Below, one piece after another: positions 8,949 through 17,762 of a stretch of 64,000 bases of DNA. How positions within the stretch are numbered: position 1 is the stretch's first letter; every line of letters starts with the position of its first letter. The notes beneath the pieces were generated by a model that had not been told where the DNA came from, searched no databases, and was given only the letters and a program-made list of their open reading frames with translations. Source of the DNA: CAUZWH01 sp965224275 (GTDB lineage: Bacteria > Pseudomonadota > Alphaproteobacteria > SHVV01); NCBI GenBank assembly GCA_965224275.1, contig CBDCYR010000002.1, positions 558,001-622,000 of the forward strand. Reading direction: 5' to 3'. The translations under genes and the position numbers were made by a program.

Positions 8949-9404
8949 ATGGCGGTACGCATACAGCAGCACGATTTCGACGCCGGTCAGGAAATAGCCA
9001 CCCTGACAGCGAATAACCACGCCATCGGTGGTGTCGTTACTTTTATCGGCCGCGTTCGCGATATGACGAACGGCGGAGAGCTTACGGCAATGACGCTCGA
9101 GCATTATCCGGGCATGACCGAGCGCGAACTCGAAAAGATCGAGACCGAGGCGGGTTCGCGTTGGCCGATCGAGGCGTCGCTAATCGTTCACCGCCACGGT
9201 CGTTTGGAACTGGGAGATCAAATCGTTCTGGTCATCACAGCGTCACCTCACCGCCACGCCGCATTTGAAGCAAATCAGTTTCTGGTCGATTGGTTAAAAA
9301 CCAAGGCACCGTTTTGGAAGATGGAATCGACCGAGCAGGGCGAAGCATGGGTCGAGGCCAAGTCGAGCGATGATCGTGCGGCCGCGCGGTGGGTCACCGA
9401 ATAG
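8949..9404 (+). CDS. moaE: molybdopterin synthase catalytic subunit
   Basis: A protein of about 150 residues with MoaE hallmarks: GGVVTFIGRVRD (about 28-40), LEHYPGM, VHRHGRLELGD (about 79-90), and the C-terminal KTKAPFWKME lysines that hold the substrate and contact MoaD. GTG at 8946 and ATG at 8949 are adjacent starts; the ATG is preferred. Last gene of the Mo-cofactor run. moaA and moaC are not in the window. Confidence 0.94.
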   Translation: MAVRIQQHDFDAGQEIATLTANNHAIGGVVTFIGRVRDMTNGGELTAMTLEHYPGMTERELEKIETEAGSRWPIEASLIVHRHGRLELGDQIVLVITASPHRHAAFEANQFLVDWLKTKAPFWKMESTEQGEAWVEAKSSDDRAAARWVTE

Positions 9405-9421
9405 ATCGAGTAAGGATAGTT

Positions 9422-10522
9422 ATGAAATCGATTACCGCAGCGGTGCTGCGCGAACCTGGGATGCCTTTTTCTCTCGAAAACGTTGAGCTCGATGATCCCC
9501 GCGAAGATGAGATTCTGGTTCGCATCGTCGCCGCCGGGATTTGCCACACCGACATCAGCGCCCAATCACGCATTCCCACCCCGGCCGTTCTCGGGCACGA
9601 AGGCGCCGGCATCGTCGAGGCGATCGGCCAAGCGGTAACCAAAGTGAAGAAGGGTGATTCTGTCGTCCTGACGTTCGGATTTTGCGGCGCTTGCCCAAGC
9701 TGTTACGAAGGTGCACCCCATCGTTGCGACAACATGGCGGCGCTGCAGTTCGGTTGCCAGCGGCCGGACGGCAGTCCCACAATGAGTATGGGCGGCGATG
9801 TTGTTCACGGCGCCTTCTTTCAGCAATCCTCCTTTGCAACATATGCGTTGGCTACCGAGCGTAATGCGGTTCCGGTCGGCAGGAATATACCGCTTCATGA
9901 ATTGGCTGCGCTTGGCTGCGGCATTCAAACTGGCGCCGGAGCCGTGATGAACTCGCTCGCTGTGCGCGCCGGTGAAAGCCTAGCGGTTTTTGGGGTCGGT
10001 TCGGTCGGTCTTAGCGCGGTCATGGCTGGTGTCGTCGTCGGAGCTCAACCTATTATTGCCATTGATATTCATCCGCGGCGCTTGGAAATGGCCCTTGAGC
10101 TCGGCTCTTCCCACACGATCGACGCACGCGAGGGCGATGTAAGCGCGCGCGTACGCGCCATCACCGGTCGTGGCGTAAACCACAGTCTCGAAACCTCGGC
10201 CGACGAGCAGGCTTTCAATGATGCAATCACCTGTTTATCGATGGGCGGCAGCTGTGCCCTGGTAACCGTGCCCCACTTAGGTGCACCATTCGCGTTCACA
10301 CCGCGTTCGTTAATTGCCCTCGAAGCTACTCTGAAGGGCGTTCTGGAGGGATCGAGCGTCCCCGACGTATTTATCCCCCGCCTTATCGATCTTTACGCAG
10401 CGGGAAAGTTTCCCATCGATCGGTTGGTCACGACCTACCCTTTTGCGGAAATCAATCAGGCAATCGAAGACAGCCATTCAGGCAGCGCAATCAAACCGGT
10501 TCTGTTGATACCGGGCGAGTAG
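9422..10522 (+). CDS. zinc-dependent NAD(P) alcohol dehydrogenase
   Basis: A 366-residue medium-chain dehydrogenase, close to class III / aryl-alcohol dehydrogenases. The catalytic zinc ligands are visible in AGICHTD and GHEGAG, and the structural-zinc lobe has four cysteines (CGACPSCYEGAPHRC, about residues 88-103). The Rossmann part has GVGSVGLSAVMAG, and an acidic residue at the end of the second strand (IAIDIHP) favours NAD. The substrate cannot be deduced. It follows moaE after 17 bases but is unlikely to be functionally related. The ATG at 9422 was chosen over an upstream in-frame start because the family begins there. Confidence 0.88.
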   Translation: MKSITAAVLREPGMPFSLENVELDDPREDEILVRIVAAGICHTDISAQSRIPTPAVLGHEGAGIVEAIGQAVTKVKKGDSVVLTFGFCGACPSCYEGAPHRCDNMAALQFGCQRPDGSPTMSMGGDVVHGAFFQQSSFATYALATERNAVPVGRNIPLHELAALGCGIQTGAGAVMNSLAVRAGESLAVFGVGSVGLSAVMAGVVVGAQPIIAIDIHPRRLEMALELGSSHTIDAREGDVSARVRAITGRGVNHSLETSADEQAFNDAITCLSMGGSCALVTVPHLGAPFAFTPRSLIALEATLKGVLEGSSVPDVFIPRLIDLYAAGKFPIDRLVTTYPFAEINQAIEDSHSGSAIKPVLLIPGE

Positions 10523-10537
10523 AGCATGCGGCACAAG

Positions 10538-10561
10538 AAAAAAGCAGCATAAGCTGCCTTT
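10538..10561. terminator. bidirectional terminator hairpin
   Basis: A short GCAGC / GCTGC stem with an ATAA loop, preceded by an A-run (10538-10543) and followed by CTTT. It lies between the convergent alcohol dehydrogenase and ilvE genes and could stop transcription in both directions. Confidence 0.5.
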
Positions 10562-10584
10562 ACACGGCCATTGATACTCCAAAG

Positions 10585-11502
10585 CTATTCAGCTGCTGCT
10601 TCGCTCGGCAGTTCGATGCGCTTGGGTTCGCGCTGGTTTACCAGCGCATCGTAGTCTTCCATCATCTGTTGACCGACAATTCCCACTTTGAATGTGAGAT
10701 CGTCTATCTGGCTTACCGGGGTTACCTCGGCGGCAGTGCCGGTCACAAATACCTCTTCTGAGTTAGCCAGTTCCTCCGGCATGATCACGCGATCAACGAC
10801 ACGGTAGCCACGTTTCTCGGCGAGTTCGATAACGGTTCGCCTCGTGATGCCATCAAGGAAGCAATCGGGTGTGGGCGTGTGCAGTACGCCTTCCTGGACC
10901 AGGAATATGTTCGCACCAGTACACTCCGCGACCCGACCCCGCCAATCAAGCATCAGGGCATCGTCAAAGCCCTCCGCTTCGACCTCGTGCTTGGAAAGAG
11001 TGCAGATCATATAGAGTCCGGCCGCCTTGGTTTTGACTGGAGCAGTGTCGGGGGCAGGACGACGCCATCGTGCGGTTTTCAACCGAATGCCTTTCAATCG
11101 CGCTTCCGGAGAGAAATATGAAGGCCACGGCCACGCCGCGATCGATAAATGGATCTTCGTCTCCTGTGCCGAAACACCCATCATCTCAGCACCGCGCCAT
11201 GCGACGGGGCGTATGTAACCATCGACGATATTGTTTTTATCGAGGACGTCCCTTGCAGCCTGCGTGATCGCGTCGACGCTGTAAGGAAGCTCGAAGCCAA
11301 GCGCTCGGGCAGATTCCGCGAGGCGCTCATGATGCTCACGCACCTTGAAAATCTCCCCGCCATAAGCCCGTTCGCCTTCAAATACCGCGCTGGCGTAGTG
11401 CATCGCGTGGGTCAATATGTGCACTTTGGCATCACGCCAATCGAGCATTGCGCCGTCAAACCATATATGGCCATCACGGTCGTCAAAAGAAGGGCCGGCC
11501 AT
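10585..11502 (-). CDS. ilvE: branched-chain amino acid aminotransferase
   Basis: A 305-residue fold-type IV PLP enzyme. It has THAMHYASAVFEGERAY near the N terminus, the lysine-bearing region (KTKAAGLYMICTLSKHEV), EGFDDALMLDWRG, and ECTGANIFLV before the C-terminal TGTAAEVTPV loop. It transfers amino groups between glutamate and branched-chain 2-oxoacids. The frame is open upstream to 11844, but MAGPSFDDRDGHIWFDG at 11502 is the family start. It is divergent from the response regulator gene, with about 165 bases of shared promoter region. Confidence 0.92.
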   Translation of the reverse strand: MAGPSFDDRDGHIWFDGAMLDWRDAKVHILTHAMHYASAVFEGERAYGGEIFKVREHHERLAESARALGFELPYSVDAITQAARDVLDKNNIVDGYIRPVAWRGAEMMGVSAQETKIHLSIAAWPWPSYFSPEARLKGIRLKTARWRRPAPDTAPVKTKAAGLYMICTLSKHEVEAEGFDDALMLDWRGRVAECTGANIFLVQEGVLHTPTPDCFLDGITRRTVIELAEKRGYRVVDRVIMPEELANSEEVFVTGTAAEVTPVSQIDDLTFKVGIVGQQMMEDYDALVNQREPKRIELPSEAAAE

Positions 11503-11667
11503 CGCAATCCGTCCTAGCTTAGTGTTAGAAAATGTCGCGGTAACGTGGTTCTGGGTAACATTGTGAGCTTTGCAAGTCAACGCAGGTCGCTCTGTTTTGC
11601 CCGTACAAGCGGGTAGAATGGTCGAGCTAGTGCCACGGGCCAAATTTTGAATAGCGGATTGTTGCGC

Positions 11668-12339
11668 ATGACGCCGCACATATTGGTGGTCGACGACGAT
11701 ACTCGCCTTCGCGACCTCCTCCAGAAGTTCCTGAGCGAAAACGGCTATCGCGTAACGACGGCTTCGGCAGCCGACGAGGCCTACCGGCAGATCTGTGTTT
11801 TCGACTTTGACTTGTTGGTCGTCGACGTGATGATGCCAGGTCAAAGCGGTCTCGAATTTACGGAAAAACTGCGTCGCGAGAGTTCGGTTCCGATTCTGCT
11901 CTTGACCGCGATGGGCGAACCGGAAAACCGTATTGACGGTTTCGAACGCGGCGCCGACGATTATCTCGCGAAGCCATTCGAACCACGTGAACTGATCCTA
12001 CGCATAAGCGCCATTCTGCGTCGTGTTGGGGAGAGCGAAACACCTACGGAAATCAGACTCGGTGACGCCCTGGTCAATCTCGCGCGGGGCGAGCTCATAG
12101 AGCAAGATCGATCGGTGCTTTTGACCTCCAGCGAAGCGCAACTAATTCGGATTTTCGCCCGCAGCCCCGGCGTCACCTTGTCGCGAACTGAACTCAGTCG
12201 CCAAATCGGTGGCACCAGCGAGCGCGCGATCGATGTACAGGTGACGCGGCTTCGCCGCCGGATCGAGCCGGATCCAAAATCACCTCGATTTCTACAAACT
12301 GTGTGGGGCGAAGGCTATGTGCTGTGGCCAGATGAATAA
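11668..12339 (+). CDS. OmpR-family response regulator
   Basis: A two-domain regulator of about 223 residues. The receiver has the acidic pair in LVVDDDTRL, the phospho-acceptor aspartate in LLVVDVMMPG, and the lysine in YLAKPFEP. The C-terminal winged helix carries SEAQLIRIFA and ERAIDVQVTRLRRRIEPDP. ATG at 11668 is preferred to the upstream TTG at 11647. It lies 45 bases before its histidine kinase, and the pair is divergent from ilvE. The signal and targets are unknown. Confidence 0.93.
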   Translation: MTPHILVVDDDTRLRDLLQKFLSENGYRVTTASAADEAYRQICVFDFDLLVVDVMMPGQSGLEFTEKLRRESSVPILLLTAMGEPENRIDGFERGADDYLAKPFEPRELILRISAILRRVGESETPTEIRLGDALVNLARGELIEQDRSVLLTSSEAQLIRIFARSPGVTLSRTELSRQIGGTSERAIDVQVTRLRRRIEPDPKSPRFLQTVWGEGYVLWPDE

Positions 12340-12384
12340 GCCCTCGCGATTTACGACGCCCCTCCCAAGCGTGAGTGCGTTCGG

Positions 12385-13695
12385 ATGAAGCGACTTCTGC
12401 CGCGTAGTCTTTTCGGCCGGGCCCTGTTGATTCTGGTAACGCCCGTCGTCCTCATCCAGCTGATCGCCACGTTCGTGTTTTTCGACCGTCACTGGGATGA
12501 CTTAACCCGCCGGCTGGCGCTCGGATTTGTTGGCGACATTGGAATGGTGCTTCAGGACTTTCGCCAAAACCCCGACCCTAACTTTCGCGACCGCCTGTTC
12601 GATCGCGCCCGCCGCCATATGACCATTGAGTTTACGTGGCACCCCGACGGGATACTTCCCAACGCGCCAGGTCCTTTCAGAATAAAAAACCTAATTCTGG
12701 ATGGCCGACTTCGTAAAGCGCTGAGCGAACGCATGTCGTTGCCTTTCCGCATCGACACGACGACATTTTCTGATCGAATCGAGGTCAAACTCCAGCTCCC
12801 CGACGGAGTCCTCCAAGCATCCAGTTCTCGCAAACGTCTTACCAGCACCACGACCGGCCTTTTCGTGATGTGGATGGTTGGAACTGCCATCATATTGTTG
12901 GCAATCGCGATCGTTTTCCTAAGGAATCAGTTGAAGCCTATTGGGCGTCTTGCTGAGGCCGCCGACGCCTACGGGCGGGGCCACGAGATCGATCCCGTCA
13001 AACCGGCCGGCGCGACCGAGGTCAGGCGCGCGGCGCGCGCGTTCCTCACGATGCGCCAACGTATTCAACGTCAAATGGACCAACGAACCGAGATGCTTGC
13101 GGGCGTCTCGCACGACCTTCGAACGCCGCTCACGCGTATGAAACTGCAATTGGCGATGCTGGGGAACACCCAGGAAGCTGCAAACCTCAGTTCCGACGTC
13201 GTGGAAATGGAAGCCATGATCGACGCATATTTGGCTTTTGCGCGCGGCCAAGACACTGAAGCGCCGGCCGCCGTCGACGTACATGCACTCCTGCGCGAAA
13301 TCGTTGCGCAGGCGCAACGCAAGGGAAATGAGGTCAATCTTAATAATGGTCGGGCGTTGCATGCTGTATTGCGGCCCAACGCCATGCGGCGATGCCTCAC
13401 CAACCTCGTCGACAATGCCGGGCGATTTGGGACCCACGTGGAAGTGTCTGCATCTCAGAGCGAAGATTTTCTGGCGATTACCGTCGACGATGACGGCCCG
13501 GGAATCGACGAGGATGATCGCGAAGAGGTATTTAGACCGTTCTTTCGACTTGAGTCGTCACGCAATTCGGAAACCGGCGGAAGTGGACTCGGTCTATCAA
13601 TCGCACGGGATGTCGCCCGCGGTCACGGCGGCGACGTTGTGCTGTCGCAATCTCCCCAGGGCGGGCTGCGGGCCGAGGTTCGTCTCCCCGCTTAA
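12385..13695 (+). CDS. sensor histidine kinase, EnvZ-like
   Basis: A 436-residue membrane kinase. Segments: TM1 (about 10-30), periplasmic domain (about 31-150), TM2 (about 152-175, MWMVGTAIILLAIAI), HAMP (about 175-230), HisKA with the phospho-histidine in GVSHDLRTPLTR (about 240), then the ATPase domain with DNAGRFG (N-box), VDDDGPGIDED (G1) and GGSGLGLSIA (G2). It pairs with the preceding regulator. The periplasmic domain resembles EnvZ in length only; its stimulus cannot be inferred. Confidence 0.93.
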   Translation: MKRLLPRSLFGRALLILVTPVVLIQLIATFVFFDRHWDDLTRRLALGFVGDIGMVLQDFRQNPDPNFRDRLFDRARRHMTIEFTWHPDGILPNAPGPFRIKNLILDGRLRKALSERMSLPFRIDTTTFSDRIEVKLQLPDGVLQASSSRKRLTSTTTGLFVMWMVGTAIILLAIAIVFLRNQLKPIGRLAEAADAYGRGHEIDPVKPAGATEVRRAARAFLTMRQRIQRQMDQRTEMLAGVSHDLRTPLTRMKLQLAMLGNTQEAANLSSDVVEMEAMIDAYLAFARGQDTEAPAAVDVHALLREIVAQAQRKGNEVNLNNGRALHAVLRPNAMRRCLTNLVDNAGRFGTHVEVSASQSEDFLAITVDDDGPGIDEDDREEVFRPFFRLESSRNSETGGSGLGLSIARDVARGHGGDVVLSQSPQGGLRAEVRLPA

Positions 13696-13704
13696 CCACC
13701 TGGA

Positions 13705-14067
13705 TCAAAACAAGCGTCCACCATCCGGCACGCCCGGGGCGACGCCGATAAGGCTGACGGCACCCTTGCGGTCGGGGAAGCCGAGCACCAGCACCTCCGA
13801 CATGAACTTACCGATTTGACGAGGCGGAAAATTGATCACAGCGGCCACTTGCCGACCGACCAGGTCAGCGATTTGATAGAGGTCGGTAATCTGAGCTGAC
13901 GATTTCCGTGTCCCTATCTTCGGACCGAAGTCGATCGTCAATTTGTAGGCTGGTTTGTGCGCTTCCGGAAACGTTTCGGCGGTTACGATCGTGCCGATGC
14001 GGATGTCCACTTTGAGGAAATCCTCAAACCCAATTTGCTCGGCGATGTTGCCCTGGGTCGATCCCAT
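13705..14067 (-). CDS. tRNA-binding domain protein, CsaA-like
   Basis: A 120-residue OB-fold protein of the CsaA/MetG-C-terminal type: FLKVDIRIGTIV near the N terminus, KPAYKLTIDFG, QVAAVINFPPRQIG, and SEVLVLGFPD. CsaA is a dimeric tRNA-binding protein reported to have export-chaperone activity in Bacillus. It converges on the histidine kinase with 9 bases between stops, and the TetR gene is 18 bases upstream of its start side. Confidence 0.9.
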   Translation of the reverse strand: MGSTQGNIAEQIGFEDFLKVDIRIGTIVTAETFPEAHKPAYKLTIDFGPKIGTRKSSAQITDLYQIADLVGRQVAAVINFPPRQIGKFMSEVLVLGFPDRKGAVSLIGVAPGVPDGGRLF

Positions 14068-14085
14068 CGCTCGACGGGTCAGGCT

Positions 14086-14727
14086 CTAGCTGGCCGCCGA
14101 TGGGGTGTCGTTCTCGGCCCGCTTCCGTCCTATCGAACGACTTCTGAGGATAACGCTCTCGGCGCGGGCCAACTGACTGTCGAGTGACGCCATTGTGGTC
14201 GCCATGTCCTCACTGTCATCGCGGAGCCAAAGACCGAATGTTCTTACATAGATCACTGCTAATCCATTGGCGCGCGCAAAACCCTTAATCCCAGTGCTCG
14301 ACAAATCAGCGCATTCCAACATCCACTGAATCGATCGACGTAATGTTTGCGTGGTGCAAAGTGCGGCGGCCGGATCGCAACGGAGATCGCGAACAATCCT
14401 ACCCACAGCTTCCTTATATGGGGAGAGCGCATCAAATCGGGCCATAACGACCTCGAAGACTCTATCCCTCGCCGTCGCGTCAAGGTCACGGTCAGGCTCG
14501 ATAGCGCTCGCCATCGCCGTGTCCACTCGCGCGACAAAGGCCGAAAAAATTGCCGCTTTGGAAGAGAACACCCGGTACAGATCCTCGAGCGGCATCCCGG
14601 TCGCGCGCGCAATCCGAAACAAGGTCAATTGTGACCAGCCGTGAACCACGATCAGTTCAAGCGTGGCATCGATGATTCGCTCACTGGCATCCTTAGCAGC
14701 TCGTGAGCGGCGCGGACGCTTTGCCAT
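14086..14727 (-). CDS. TetR-family regulator
   Basis: About 213 residues. The N-terminal HTH follows the TetR pattern (RIIDATLELIVVHGWSQLT, then LEDLYRVFSSKAAIFSAF). The C-terminal ligand domain is not recognisable at family level, but such COQ9-like TetR proteins are frequent in alphaproteobacteria. The frame is open upstream to 14868; ATG at 14727 starts a basic stretch (AKRPRRSRAAKDASER) typical for this group. It lies downstream of proC, separated by a probable terminator, so it likely has its own promoter. Confidence 0.75.
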   Translation of the reverse strand: MAKRPRRSRAAKDASERIIDATLELIVVHGWSQLTLFRIARATGMPLEDLYRVFSSKAAIFSAFVARVDTAMASAIEPDRDLDATARDRVFEVVMARFDALSPYKEAVGRIVRDLRCDPAAALCTTQTLRRSIQWMLECADLSSTGIKGFARANGLAVIYVRTFGLWLRDDSEDMATTMASLDSQLARAESVILRSRSIGRKRAENDTPSAAS

Positions 14728-14750
14728 AGCCGATCCCTTCCTCGCGCAGC

Positions 14751-14781
14751 AATAAAACAGACCCGATTGTAGAAGCGGGCC
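14751..14781 (-). terminator. rho-independent terminator after proC
   Basis: On the minus strand a GGCCCG / CGGGTC stem with a 10-base loop is followed by TGTTTTATT. It lies 41 bases past the proC stop and ahead of the TetR gene. Confidence 0.5.
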
Positions 14782-14821
14782 TACTTGCCGCGCAATGCGC
14801 GTCGACCAAAGTAGAACTAGA

Positions 14822-15634
14822 CTAGCTGGCGAGTTCGCGCGAACGCTGAGTGGCCGCGACGACCGCACGCGCCATCAACTCGGCGAGAGCGTCACCGTCC
14901 ACCAGCACACTCAACGCTGCCTCGGTCGTGCCGCCCGGGCTTGTTACATTTCGTCGCAGGACGTCGGCCGGGGTGGTGTCACGATAAGCGAGTTCACCAG
15001 CACCACATACCGTGGCACGGGCAAGATTCATTGAAAGAGCTGAGGGGAGCCCGGCTCGGACGCCCGCCGATGCCAAGCACTCGATCAGATAAAACACGTA
15101 GGCCGGGCCACTACCCGAGACCGCCGTGACGGCATCCATGAGCCCTTCATCATCGACCCACGCAGTTGCACCGACTGCAGCGAGCAAACGCTCCGCTATC
15201 GCTTTGGCACCATCATCAACGCGTCGATTGGCGAAGAGAACTGTGATCCCGCGACCGACCGCCGCCGGCGTATTCGGCATCGATCTGACGATCGCGGCAT
15301 CATCTCCAAGGACGGCTTCAAAATACGACGTTGGTTTTCCGGCAGCGATCGACAGAAAAAATTGCGTACGATCCTTAAGCACCGCATAGGTTGGCACGAC
15401 GCTGTCCATGGCCTGAGGCTTTACCGCGAAAACGGTAACGCTTGCGCCGAAATCAGGTGGCATTTCTGCGAACGATGCGACCCCTCCAACCCCTTTCGCA
15501 ATCACACGGTTGCGCGCGTCATCATCAGGCTCGATGACGTAAATGTCGCTCGGCTTGATACCCTGGTTGAGCCAACCGTCGAGTAACGCTCCCCCCATTT
15601 TGCCGCCGCCGACGAGCAGTAGCGTAGGGGTCAT
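14822..15634 (-). CDS. proC: pyrroline-5-carboxylate reductase
   Basis: A 270-residue NAD(P)H enzyme for the last step of proline synthesis. It has the N-terminal nucleotide motif LLVGGGKMGGALLDGW, VKPQAM (about residue 73), RSMPNTPAAVGRG, and the C-terminal signature with TSPGGTTEAAL. Substrate-site SGSGPAY is intact. It overlaps the YbjN-type gene by 4 bases, so the two are co-translated. Confidence 0.94.
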   Translation of the reverse strand: MTPTLLLVGGGKMGGALLDGWLNQGIKPSDIYVIEPDDDARNRVIAKGVGGVASFAEMPPDFGASVTVFAVKPQAMDSVVPTYAVLKDRTQFFLSIAAGKPTSYFEAVLGDDAAIVRSMPNTPAAVGRGITVLFANRRVDDGAKAIAERLLAAVGATAWVDDEGLMDAVTAVSGSGPAYVFYLIECLASAGVRAGLPSALSMNLARATVCGAGELAYRDTTPADVLRRNVTSPGGTTEAALSVLVDGDALAELMARAVVAATQRSRELAS

Positions 15635-16137
15635 GCCTCGCCTTTGGTTTCCAGTAGCGCCGCGCTAATTGCCTGGGGCGGTGACTTGCCGCCCCAAAGA
15701 ACAAATTGGAATGCCGGAAAGTAACGTTCGCATTCGCTGAGCGCGATCTCAATGAGAGCTTCCCAAGGTGCGTTATCGGCTGTCTGAATAGTGTTGATCA
15801 GTTGTGCATGGCGAAACGTAACCACGTCGTCATCCGGCGACAGCGCGAAGTGGCCTAACCAGGTCCGCTCGTTGATAAGCGTTAAAAGCGTGTGGACATC
15901 GGCGCGTCTAGGCTTGGCTACTTTGACATCGAAAGTGCACGAGACGTAAAGCACGTCGGGATCAGATCGCCACAGAAACCACAACTGGTAGGTACACCAC
16001 CCGCCGCCGATCCACACTGTCAGTTCATCGTTCTGGTTGCGATCAAAGGGCCATTCGTTGAACGCAATAAGCTCTTCGATCGCATCGAGTGGGTTGTCCT
16101 CGATACTGTCGAGGGTAAGCGATGGACTCATGGGCAT
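15631..16137 (-). CDS. YbjN-domain protein (type III secretion chaperone-like fold)
   Basis: About 168 residues with the YbjN pattern common upstream of proC in alphaproteobacteria: a helix around NPLDAIEELIAFNEW, strands ending in LYVSCTFDVKV, LLTLINERTWLGHFALSPDD, and a C-terminal helix LIEIALSECERYFPAFQFV. Function is unknown; YbjN homologues have been linked to stress and motility. Starts at 16137 (MPMS) and 16131 (MSPS) are both possible; the longer frame to 16188 is less likely. Confidence 0.8.
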   Translation of the reverse strand: MPMSPSLTLDSIEDNPLDAIEELIAFNEWPFDRNQNDELTVWIGGGWCTYQLWFLWRSDPDVLYVSCTFDVKVAKPRRADVHTLLTLINERTWLGHFALSPDDDVVTFRHAQLINTIQTADNAPWEALIEIALSECERYFPAFQFVLWGGKSPPQAISAALLETKGEA

Positions 16138-16292
16138 ACCCCTAGCGCGCACTCCGTGAGAGGCGGTCGAATATGAAATTTTTGGCAAACACGCGTCATG
16201 AGACTAAGAACGCGGCAAATCACAAAATATTGTAAAAATTGGCGAAGCAGCTACCAGAACTAGTGGAGGGTGCCAGAACAGGTACATGCGCG

Positions 16293-16314
16293 CAAGCCCC
16301 TTTCGGCGGGCTTG
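16293..16314 (-). terminator. strong hairpin downstream of ubiK, without U-tract
   Basis: A perfect CAAGCCC / GGGCTTG stem with an 8-base loop, 26 bases past the ubiK stop. No T-run follows on the minus strand, so it may be an mRNA 3'-end stabiliser rather than an intrinsic terminator. Confidence 0.35.
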
Positions 16315-16339
16315 GCCGCAACCGGCTCAGCGGGGGATG

Positions 16340-16747
16340 CTATCGCTTCGGGCGCCGGGTCGAGGTCGACGTGCTTTTGCTGGATTTTGAATCAGCCTTC
16401 TTTGAATCAGCCTTCTTGGAGCGTGTCGCCGCGGATCTCGACTTGGTCGTTTTCGGCGACGCTTTCTTCGCCGCTGACGCCTTGGGTGTCGATTTGGCGG
16501 TCAAACCCAACTTCGTTTCCAACTCGGCCACCCGCGTGGCAAGCTTATCATTTTCCAGCCGCGCCTTCTGCGCCATTGCTTTGACCGTGTCGAACTCTTC
16601 TCGCGAAACGAGATCCATTGATTCCACGATACGTTCGAACTGTTGTTTGATTCTGTTGCTCGCCTCGTCGCGGGCAGTTTGCAACGATCCGATTGCATTT
16701 GTAGCGACCCGCGCTAAGTCGTCGAACAGGCGGTTGTCTGTTTGCAT
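16340..16747 (-). CDS. ubiK: ubiquinone biosynthesis accessory factor (BMFP domain)
   Basis: A 135-residue protein whose first 80 residues form the BMFP/YqiC coiled coil (LFDDLARVATNAIGSLQTAR, then LVSREEFDTVKAMAQKARLE). The C terminus is a low-complexity Lys/Ser/Ala tail. In Enterobacteria UbiK helps the soluble ubiquinone complex. The tail includes a perfect 15-base tandem repeat (16386-16415) coding for two SKKAD units. It is divergent from lgt, a conserved alphaproteobacterial layout. Confidence 0.85.
   Translation of the reverse strand: MQTDNRLFDDLARVATNAIGSLQTARDEASNRIKQQFERIVESMDLVSREEFDTVKAMAQKARLENDKLATRVAELETKLGLTAKSTPKASAAKKASPKTTKSRSAATRSKKADSKKADSKSSKSTSTSTRRPKR
16386..16415. 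repeat. 15-bp in-frame tandem duplication in ubiK
   Basis: Two identical adjacent copies of TTTGAATCAGCCTTC. The unit keeps the frame and repeats five residues in the disordered tail, which suggests replication slippage. Confidence 0.9.
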
Positions 16748-16923
16748 GTCGTTTACTTGCTACCCGTTTTCTGTCGGCGTTTGTACTCCAGTAATCTGGG
16801 ACGTTTCGTGCAATCGTGCAAGGACACAACAGTTGTCGCCGCTGCGTACCGCGCCTATAACAAGTTCGGCTCCACCGGCCACGATCAATCGGGGCTTTGA
16901 GCTGACCCGGACGGTTTGGACTG

Positions 16924-17745
16924 ATGTTGATTGCGACTCTTCCGGCGATCGCCTTCCCCACCCTAGACCCCGTTCTCGTGTCCCTCGACTTGGGTATCCT
17001 GCGGTTGGACATACGTTGGTATGCTCTTGCCTATATCGTCGGATTGATTCTCGGATGGCGTTACGTTCGCCACTATGCGGCCTATCCGGAAGCAAAACTA
17101 TCGATTGAGCGGGTTGATGATTTCCTGGTTTGGGCAACACTCGCCGTGGTGCTTGGCGGCCGGCTTGGATACGCGTTGTTCTATCAAGCGAGCTATTTCG
17201 CTGCGCACCCCATTGAGATCTTAATGGTGTGGCATGGGGGTATGTCGTTCCACGGTGGATTGGTGGGGGTTGTCGTCGCGTTAATCCTGTACGCGCGCAG
17301 GCACCAACTTTCGCTTCTGCGCATGTCCGACGCGATCGCCTGCGCCGTACCGATCGGTTTGTTCTTTGGACGCATCGCCAACTTTATCAACGGGGAGTTA
17401 TTTGGCCGGCACAGCGACGCTTCATGGGCAGTCGTGTTTCCAGCTGGTGGACCCTTGCCGCGACACCCCAGCCAATTATACGAGGCCACGTTGGAGGGGC
17501 TGCTGCTATTTTTCGTGTTGTTTGTTGCGAGCCGACGCACGAGCGTTCGCGAACGACCAGGCGTTCTGACCGGGATCTTTTGCGTGGGATATGCCTTGGC
17601 TCGGGCACTGGTCGAATTATTTCGCCAGCCAGATGCGCACCTTGGCTTTATATTGGGTCCGACGACCATGGGCCAATTACTGTCGGTTCCATTGCTCGCG
17701 CTGGGTGTTTATCTGATTTGGCGGGCAAAAACGACGGACGCCTAA
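16924..17745 (+). CDS. lgt: prolipoprotein diacylglyceryl transferase
   Basis: A 273-residue inner-membrane enzyme that adds diacylglycerol to the lipobox cysteine. It has LDIRWYALAYIVGL, the HGGMSFHGGLVG motif (about residue 100), the signature GRIANFINGELFGR (about 145) and RHPSQLYEA. About seven membrane segments. It starts a three-gene run with the MidA-type methyltransferase and pgeF. Confidence 0.95.
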   Translation: MLIATLPAIAFPTLDPVLVSLDLGILRLDIRWYALAYIVGLILGWRYVRHYAAYPEAKLSIERVDDFLVWATLAVVLGGRLGYALFYQASYFAAHPIEILMVWHGGMSFHGGLVGVVVALILYARRHQLSLLRMSDAIACAVPIGLFFGRIANFINGELFGRHSDASWAVVFPAGGPLPRHPSQLYEATLEGLLLFFVLFVASRRTSVRERPGVLTGIFCVGYALARALVELFRQPDAHLGFILGPTTMGQLLSVPLLALGVYLIWRAKTTDA

Positions 17746-17762
17746 GCCGTGGACACATCAGA

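Noticed and set aside
16239..17108. 289-residue plus-strand frame across ubiK and the lgt start
   Set aside because: Antisense to ubiK and out of frame with lgt; Cys/Ser/Arg-rich and not protein-like.
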